6,497 nt of DNA from Paracoccaceae bacterium. GTDB lineage: Bacteria > Pseudomonadota > Alphaproteobacteria > Rhodobacterales > Rhodobacteraceae. The stretch is taken from the NCBI GenBank assembly GCA_002746395.1, contig NVXA01000001.1, forward strand, positions 117,389 through 123,885, given 5' to 3'. The notes beneath the pieces were generated by a model that did not search any database, was not told where the DNA came from, and was given only the letters and a program-made list of their open reading frames with translations. The number at the start of each line of letters is the position of its first letter. Position 1 is the first letter of the stretch. A program made the position numbers and the translations under genes. Positions 1-4,655 of this stretch are shown here, one piece after another.

Positions 1-14
1 GATGTTTCATCCAT
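1..14 (-). CDS. Possible start of a divergent gene cut off by the left edge
   Basis: Only four full codons are visible on the minus strand (ATG at 14-12, reading M-D-E-T), so no function can be assigned. The support is positional. An AAGGGG Shine-Dalgarno-like sequence (22-27 on the plus strand) lies 7 nt before the ATG, and a plausible sigma-70-like promoter lies just upstream of that. An alternative ATG at 10-8 has worse spacing. A gene here would be transcribed away from the CAP-domain gene, making 15-241 a shared divergent regulatory region. This is an inference from very little sequence. Confidence 0.25.
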
Positions 15-241
15 AAGCAAACCCCTTCACTTTTGCCTGTGATAGAATTTTAACCCTAAACTGGCAAGGTCCACCACCGACGCATTTGCGCGACCGTACG
101 GCGGTTTAGGCGGTATTTTACCTATTACGCTGGCCCACGCCGCCTGTTCTGCTGTATTATGACACAGTCCCGTCGCAATTATTCGGTATTTCGGGGCCGT
201 AGCCAGTGTACTATTTTTCCAAAATACATTTAGGACAGCTG
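15..241. other. Intergenic region upstream of the CAP-domain gene
   Basis: No convincing coding frame crosses this stretch. It contains the candidate minus-strand promoter at 39-67, the 8-bp palindrome CCGTACGG at 94-101, and two GGCGGT direct repeats at 100-105 and 109-114. A TATTAT at 155-160 is a good -10 match for the plus strand, but no acceptable -35 element lies 16-18 nt upstream, so the promoter of the CAP gene is unresolved. The ribosome-binding site of the CAP gene (AGGA at 232-235) is at the right end. Confidence 0.5.
39..67 (-). promoter_or_regulatory. Candidate sigma-70-type promoter for the divergent left-edge gene
   Basis: On the minus strand, TTGCCA (62-67) matches the -35 consensus at 5 of 6 positions. 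It is followed after exactly 17 nt by TATCAC (39-44), which matches the -10 consensus at 4 of 6. Transcription would begin near position 33, only a few bases before the AAGGGG ribosome-binding site at 22-27 and the ATG at 14. The coherent spacing is the main support; chance matches of this quality are common. Confidence 0.33.
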
Positions 242-871
242 ATGAAACACGCGCTACGAACCCTGCTTACAGTCGTTTTACTATTCTCTGCCAACGCAGC
301 TTTTGCGGCTTGCGAGGGGCGTTTACCCGCCGGTGCAGAGCGTGCGATCAATCCGAACAATCCTGATCTGAAAACCTTCAGCGCCGCGGTGCGGTACTAT
401 GCCAATATTGATCGGTGCAAGCGCGGCCTAACCCCTTTCGCGGCGGATGCGGGCCTGCTGAATGCCGCCACCGTACACAGCACCTATATGGCGCGCGTGC
501 AAAATCTGACGCATAAATCGAATGTGCGCGGGTATCGAAACCTTAAGGAACGCATGCGCAGCTCCAACGTGTCCATGCGCACGGCGGGGGAGAATATAGG
601 CCAGAATTTCTTGTATGTGCTTGGCGGAAAAAGCATCTCGCTTGCAACGCGCGGGCCGTGCCAGTTTACCTATGCAGATACCGGCGCGGCCGTTCCGCAA
701 CACAGTTACGGGTCCTTGGCGGCTGAACTGGTGCGTGCCTGGATGGATTCACCAAGCCACCGCGAGAACTTGCGGAACAGTCGGTTTAACCGCATGGAAG
801 CATCCTTCGGGTTCCGCGCAGACGATTCCACCTGTGGGTTCATCTACGCCAGCCAAAACTTTGCGGGTTAG
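242..871 (+). CDS. Secreted CAP/SCP-domain protein (YkwD-like)
   Basis: This is a predicted exported protein of 209 residues. Residues 1-22 form a signal peptide: basic MKHALR, a hydrophobic core TLLTVVLLF, and a likely AFA cleavage site before ACEG. The mature part carries the bacterial CAP (SCP/PR1) signature in order: TVHSTYMA (His79) with LTHK (His91), AGENI (Glu117), and AWMDSPSHRENL (Trp167, His173), followed by a short ASFGF strand near residue 187. Between AGENI and the SPSHR motif sits a longer loop than in compact bacterial CAP domains, containing Cys140, which could pair with Cys198. The in-frame GTG at 206 is rejected because ATG 242 has an AGGA 6 nt upstream and starts a textbook signal peptide. 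The biochemical role of bacterial CAP proteins is mostly unknown, so none is assigned. The stop lies 3 bp from that of the convergent hydrolase gene. Confidence 0.87.
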   Translation: MKHALRTLLTVVLLFSANAAFAACEGRLPAGAERAINPNNPDLKTFSAAVRYYANIDRCKRGLTPFAADAGLLNAATVHSTYMARVQNLTHKSNVRGYRNLKERMRSSNVSMRTAGENIGQNFLYVLGGKSISLATRGPCQFTYADTGAAVPQHSYGSLAAELVRAWMDSPSHRENLRNSRFNRMEASFGFRADDSTCGFIYASQNFAG

Positions 872-874
872 GTT

Positions 875-1723
875 CTAATTCGAAAAAGATTCGGCGTTGT
901 AGAAAATATGATGCCCGATCTGTGCCGTTTTCGTAAAGCTGCGCGCCCAACGGGGATTAACCGAACTGGCATGGTAATATGTCGCCCCGCCCGTCAGCAC
1001 CCGTGCGCGGCCATCAAGCAACAGTTTTGCCAGCTTGCCAGAACGTGCGTACGCTTTGGGTTCGGTGAAATGTTCGGCCTTACCATCGCAATTATACGAG
1101 AACTGACACGCGTTCAGGCGGCTTGCGCCTTGGCCAACGACACCGCAAACCGAATTTGGAAACTTGGGGGAATCCACACGGTTCAAAATAACCTCGCCAA
1201 CGGCAAACTGCCCTTCAAGGGTTTCGCTGCGCGCCTCGAAGTAAAGCGCCTCGGTCAAACATTGCCATGCGCGATCACCCGATGCCGTGGGCATGGAATC
1301 CAGAACGGCTACGGTAAATCCGGTAGCTGTTTGCGCGCCAAGATCAACGGATATCGGCCCGCTTTGCGCCGCATTCGCCAAGGCGTTGGCGGCATCGTCT
1401 TCGGCATGGCTTGCCCCGATACTTAGTCCGAAAAACGACAGCGAGCTCATCCGTGTATCGCTGCCTTCGGGCTTTGCGACGCGCAAGCCGCCAAGTTCGG
1501 CCAAACGGTCCGCGCCAAGGGCTGACACCGCGGCCTTTTCCTGCGTCATCATGCTCATGATTTGGTCAAGGACTTGCGGACTGGGATCAGGGGAGATTTC
1601 AGAGTCAGGCAATTCCGCGTTGGCCACACTAAAGGCAAAGAACATCACGGCGACGGCAGACAGAGTCCCGACCCCTACCCGGCTTGCGCCGCGCGAGAAT
1701 GGTGTACTCGTCACTATGGCCAT
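875..1723 (-). CDS. Secreted SleB-type cell-wall hydrolase
   Basis: This protein of 282 residues has an N-terminal signal peptide (hydrophobic segment around residues 18-34, likely cleavage after VANA). A roughly 110-residue Ala/Ser-rich linker of no recognised fold follows. The C-terminal domain, from about residue 150, matches Hydrolase_2/SleB. It has CLTEALYFEARSE, with the predicted catalytic Glu in FEAR (residue 163), then GQFAVGEVILNRV, CQFSYNCDGK, GATYYHA and a final GHHIFYN. SleB domains cleave the glycan strands of peptidoglycan; in Gram-negative bacteria these proteins act in the periplasm on wall remodelling, which is inferred here. Four cysteines in the domain could form disulfides. 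ATG 1723 is preferred over the adjacent in-frame GTG 1726, because the strong GAGGTGA Shine-Dalgarno lies at a better distance from the ATG. It is not a spore germination protein in this context, despite the family name. Confidence 0.9.
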   Translation of the reverse strand: MAIVTSTPFSRGASRVGVGTLSAVAVMFFAFSVANAELPDSEISPDPSPQVLDQIMSMMTQEKAAVSALGADRLAELGGLRVAKPEGSDTRMSSLSFFGLSIGASHAEDDAANALANAAQSGPISVDLGAQTATGFTVAVLDSMPTASGDRAWQCLTEALYFEARSETLEGQFAVGEVILNRVDSPKFPNSVCGVVGQGASRLNACQFSYNCDGKAEHFTEPKAYARSGKLAKLLLDGRARVLTGGATYYHASSVNPRWARSFTKTAQIGHHIFYNAESFSN

Positions 1724-1731
1724 CACTCACC

Positions 1732-1845
1732 TCACATCCATGCGACCTTTTGGGCCGCCGCAAATCTTAACCCCACCACAAAGTTAGAGGCCGATAAATA
1801 GCCTGAATCTTCTGCGAGTCCAGAAATATCACAATTTCGAGACAT
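1732..1845 (-). CDS. Possible 37-codon mini-ORF in front of the hydrolase gene
   Basis: The frame begins at ATG 1845, 7 nt after a GAGGG Shine-Dalgarno-like sequence (1853-1857). It ends in a TGA (1732-1734) that overlaps the GAGGTGA ribosome-binding site of the hydrolase, leaving 8 nt before its ATG. That layout is typical of translational coupling or a leader peptide. The product (MSRNCDIS... ending QKVAWM) is not recognised, has no signal peptide or membrane segment, and its codons are less GC-rich at third positions than the neighbouring genes. It could equally be a chance open frame in AT-richer intergenic DNA. Confidence 0.25.
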   Translation of the reverse strand: MSRNCDISGLAEDSGYLSASNFVVGLRFAAAQKVAWM

Positions 1846-1878
1846 TGGGTCGCCCTCATAGATGGGGCGGTGCATTTC

Positions 1879-1903
1879 AAAAACAAGCCGAATCAGCTTT
1901 TTT
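1879..1903. terminator. Weak candidate terminator hairpin downstream of ppdK
   Basis: AAGC (1885-1888) and GCTT (1896-1899) pair around a 7-nt loop. After one mismatch the flanking A-run and T-run extend the stem by about three A-T pairs. On the minus strand the stem is followed by TGTTTTTG about 115 bp after the ppdK stop. On the plus strand it runs into six T residues. The stem has only two G-C pairs, so intrinsic termination would be inefficient at best. Confidence 0.25.
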
Positions 1904-2002
1904 ATATGGGGTTCGCTTCGATGCGCGGAAACATGCACATTTCGAACGGGTTTTGCGCAAAGGCAGGATTGGCCACGAAACGGAGGCGCAAACCCGAATC
2001 GT

Positions 2003-4585
2003 TTAGCTTTCCGCCAGAATGCTTGCCTGCGCTGCCGCCAGCCGCGCAATCGGCACACGAAACGGCGAACAGGACACATAATCGAAGCCCGCCAGCTTGC
2101 AAAACCGTACCGAGGCAGGATCGCCGCCGTGTTCTCCGCACAGCCCCAAAACCAGATCACTGTTGGCTTCGCGGCCACGGTTGGCGGCCATCAACAACAG
2201 TTCCCCGACGCCCTCGATATCCAGCGTGTGGAACGGGTCTTCGGGAAAAACTTCGAGGTTGATATAGTCGCGCATAAAGCGGCCCGCATCATCACGCGAC
2301 AGGCCATAGGTCATCTGGGTCAAATCATTGGTTCCAAAACTTAGGAACGCGCTGTTTTCAGCCAAATCTCCTGCCCTTAACGCCGCGCGCGGGGTTTCCA
2401 CCATCACGCCCAGTTTGTACTGCAACGCAGACCCCGTTTCGGCCCGCACTTCTTGCGCGACACGGTCAACGCGCTGTTTGACCAGTTCCACCTCTTTATT
2501 GGCGGACACCAGCGGGATCATCACTTCGGGTACAATTTCCGCACCCGAGGTTTTGGTCACTTCGGCGGCGGCCTCGAATATCGCGCGGGCTTGCATTTCA
2601 TAGATTTCCGGCATGGTCACGCCAAGGCGCACCCCGCGTTTGCCCAGCATCGGATTGAATTCCTTCAGGTCATCAGCGCGTGCAATGACTTGGCTGACCG
2701 GCAGGTCCATCGCCTCGGCCAAGTCCTGCATTTCGTCGCGCGAATGGGGCAGGAATTCGTGCAGCGGTGGGTCCAGCAGGCGGATGGTGACGGGAAGGCC
2801 CCGCATGATTTCGAACAGCTCGACAAAATCGCTGCGTTGCATGGGCAACAATCGGTCAAGGGCGGCGCGGCGGTCCGCCTCGGAATTCGCAAGGATCATT
2901 TCGCGCACCACGGTGATGCGGGCTTCTTCGAAGAACATGTGTTCGGTGCGGCAAAGCCCGATGCCGTCGACCTTGAAATCCCGCGCAACCCGCGCATCCA
3001 TCGGGGTGTCGGCGTTGGCACGCACCCCGATGGTGCGGGCTTCATCGGCCCATTCCATGATGGTCAAAAACGCCCCGCCCAATTCGGGCTGGATCATTTT
3101 TGGCGCGCCAATCAAGGCTTGGCCACGCGTGCCGTCAACCGTGATCACGTCACCTTCGCGAAATTCCTGCCCGTCCAGCGTGGTGATCGTGCGTTTTTGC
3201 AGGTTCAACTTCAGATCCCCCGCGCCAACGACGCACGGCAGGCCCAAACCACGGGCAATCACCGCCGCGTGGCTGGTCATTCCGCCGCGCACGGTCAGAA
3301 CGCCCGCCGCCGAATGCATACCGCGAATATCTTCGGGCGAGGTTTCAATCCGCACCAGAATGCACGGTTCTTCCTGCGCTTCGGATGCCATTGCGGCCTC
3401 TGGCGAGAACACGATTTTGCCCGTCGCGGCCCCCGGACTGGCGGGCAGGCCGGAACCAAAAACATCCCGCGTGGCGTGCGGGTCTATCTGCGGGTGCAGG
3501 TGTTCGACCAGATTGCGCGGCTCGATGCGCAACAACGCCTCGTTGCGGGTGATGGCCTTTTGATCGGCCAGATCCACGGCAATACGCAAAGACGCGCGCG
3601 CTGATCGTTTCGCAGGGGTTGCATCCAGCAGGTACACCGCGCCATTTTCAACCGTAAATTCAAACTGGTAGGCATCCCCCATACCCGCCGCCGCCCTTGC
3701 GCCGATGTCTTTCAGCACCTCAATAACCTTGGGCGATATTTCCTCTAGCGAGGGCGCAGATTGCCCCGCAGCTTCGCGTTCCTCGATCGTGATCATGTGC
3801 GGCGTGCGCAGCCCCATCAGCGCGTCCTGCCCTTGGGATTGCGGCAAAAACCGTCCCCAAAGCCGTGGATGGCCGGTTTTTTCGTCCACCATCTGCACGA
3901 AGCCAGACCCGCTGTGATCCCCGATCCCCAGTGCCATTTTCTGCACAACAATCGACAGGCCAGCATCCTCCGGCGCGCCTTTGGCGAGGCGCAGGATTTT
4001 GGCGGTTGGCCCATTCCACGCCTTCGCCATTGAACGGATCACCCCGTGCAATTGCGCCCTTGGGTCTTGCGGAAACGGCGTGCCGATTTCTTCCTCGTAA
4101 AGCGCCTTGCAGTTGGCCAGCATCGAGCTGAGATCTGCGTCTGACAAGTCACCCTCGCCGTCCACATCGGCCAGTTTCAACTGATCGTAATAGAGGTTTT
4201 CGAAATATTCAGGGTCCAGATGTTCGACGCTAACGGCGTAACTTTGAATAAACCGGCGATAGAGGTCCATCGCCCCGCGCACCCCGATTTTGCGGCTTTG
4301 CGCTTTCACAAAATTATCGGTCATCCCGATATTCAGGATCGCATTCGGCCCCCCCCAATCGAGGTTTTCAGGGCTGGAACGCACAGACAATAACCCACCG
4401 TCCATCAATTCGACGGGCAATTCGGGAACCGTCTCGCCGTTCGCAATCGCTTGTACGGTTGCGCAGGACAGGATCACGCCATCGGGTACGGGCAAGCCAA
4501 GTTTGACCATCAACGCCAAACGCGCGCCCCGTGCGCCAAAGGTTTTGGCCAGAACTTCGGTGTCGGAATTTAGGCGAATGCTCAT
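2003..4585 (-). CDS. ppdK: Pyruvate, phosphate dikinase, divergent form
   Basis: PPDK interconverts pyruvate, ATP and phosphate with PEP, AMP and pyrophosphate in the cytoplasm. The domain order is normal: N-terminal ATP-grasp (about 1-340), swivelling phosphohistidine domain (about 375-490) with GGMTSHAAV (His439; Thr437 is the position phosphorylated by PDRP regulators in relatives), and a C-terminal PEP/pyruvate barrel (about 515-855). The barrel keeps every residue I recall as catalytic in Clostridium symbiosum PPDK: Arg546, Arg602, Glu730, Asn753-Asp754 and Cys816 (GLCGEHGGDP). The N-terminal domain is unusual: about 20 residues are missing between residues 20 and 69, GGKG is GARG, the loop SMPGMMDT reads DWGGPNAI, and LQTRNGKR reads LDATPAKR. 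At 860 residues it is slightly shorter than usual (about 870-890). ATG 4585 follows AGGAG by 5 nt. PEP synthase is less likely given the GMTSH and CGEHGGDP motifs. Confidence 0.93.
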   Translation of the reverse strand: MSIRLNSDTEVLAKTFGARGARLALMVKLGLPVPDGVILSCATVQAIANGETVPELPVELMDGGLLSVRSSPENLDWGGPNAILNIGMTDNFVKAQSRKIGVRGAMDLYRRFIQSYAVSVEHLDPEYFENLYYDQLKLADVDGEGDLSDADLSSMLANCKALYEEEIGTPFPQDPRAQLHGVIRSMAKAWNGPTAKILRLAKGAPEDAGLSIVVQKMALGIGDHSGSGFVQMVDEKTGHPRLWGRFLPQSQGQDALMGLRTPHMITIEEREAAGQSAPSLEEISPKVIEVLKDIGARAAAGMGDAYQFEFTVENGAVYLLDATPAKRSARASLRIAVDLADQKAITRNEALLRIEPRNLVEHLHPQIDPHATRDVFGSGLPASPGAATGKIVFSPEAAMASEAQEEPCILVRIETSPEDIRGMHSAAGVLTVRGGMTSHAAVIARGLGLPCVVGAGDLKLNLQKRTITTLDGQEFREGDVITVDGTRGQALIGAPKMIQPELGGAFLTIMEWADEARTIGVRANADTPMDARVARDFKVDGIGLCRTEHMFFEEARITVVREMILANSEADRRAALDRLLPMQRSDFVELFEIMRGLPVTIRLLDPPLHEFLPHSRDEMQDLAEAMDLPVSQVIARADDLKEFNPMLGKRGVRLGVTMPEIYEMQARAIFEAAAEVTKTSGAEIVPEVMIPLVSANKEVELVKQRVDRVAQEVRAETGSALQYKLGVMVETPRAALRAGDLAENSAFLSFGTNDLTQMTYGLSRDDAGRFMRDYINLEVFPEDPFHTLDIEGVGELLLMAANRGREANSDLVLGLCGEHGGDPASVRFCKLAGFDYVSCSPFRVPIARLAAAQASILAES
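4349..4356 (-). repeat. G8 homopolymer in the 5' part of ppdK
   Basis: Eight consecutive G on the coding strand (C on the plus strand) span codons for Trp77-Gly78-Gly79 of ppdK. A gain or loss of one base here would shift the frame after about 79 of 860 codons. The reading frame is intact as given, and the protein resumes good PPDK similarity (AILNIGMTDN) straight after the run, so no error is evident. Confidence 0.7.
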
Positions 4586-4611
4586 AACGGCTCCTGCATA
4601 TCTTGCAGTGC

Positions 4612-4639
4612 AGCATAGCTATGCATTCGCGTTTGGCAA
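4612..4639 (-). promoter_or_regulatory. Candidate ppdK promoter in the glyS-ppdK gap
   Basis: On the minus strand TTGCCA (4634-4639) matches the -35 consensus at 5 of 6 positions. TATGCT (4612-4617) matches the -10 at 4 of 6, and the spacer is 16 nt. Transcription would start about 20 nt before the ppdK ATG, leaving room for the AGGAG ribosome-binding site at 4591-4595. If real, ppdK can be expressed independently of glyS even though both lie on one strand only 70 bp apart. Confidence 0.38.
4613..4624. repeat. Perfect 12-bp palindrome GCATAGCTATGC
   Basis: The sequence equals its own reverse complement over 12 bp. It lies across the -10 end and spacer of the candidate ppdK promoter, the usual position for a repressor operator. 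It is too short and has no loop or T-run, so it is unlikely to be the glyS terminator. No regulator can be named from the sequence. Confidence 0.5.
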
Positions 4640-4655
4640 TTAGAACCTCGCAGTG

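Larger units (their letters stand above)
1724..2002. other. Intergenic region between ppdK and the hydrolase gene
   Basis: Apart from the possible mini-ORF, this AT-richer stretch holds no supported gene. It contains a weak hairpin with T-runs (1879-1903), four GANTC sites (1805, 1816, 1890, 1996), and a TATAAA on the minus strand (1901-1906) that lacks a -35 partner. No confident promoter for the hydrolase was found, so it may be read from its own weak promoter or by readthrough from ppdK. Confidence 0.5.

Noticed and set aside
155..160. TATTAT as the -10 of a CAP-gene promoter
   Set aside because: It matches well, but there is no acceptable -35 hexamer 16-18 nt upstream, so it is not listed as a promoter.
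206..241. Upstream GTG start giving a 12-residue extension to the CAP protein
   Set aside because: The extension would bury the signal peptide, and GTG 206 has no good Shine-Dalgarno; ATG 242 has AGGA at proper spacing.
1846..2178. Longer reading of the mini-ORF frame back into the ppdK 3' end (to 2178)
   Set aside because: It overlaps the conserved ppdK C-terminus in another frame and has no recognisable content; only the portion from ATG 1845 has a suitable ribosome-binding site.
2453..3604. Long plus-strand open frames (2453-3604 and 2613-3563) antisense to ppdK
   Set aside because: They mirror the codon structure of ppdK, show no recognisable domain, lack good ribosome-binding sites, and are expected opposite a GC-rich gene.
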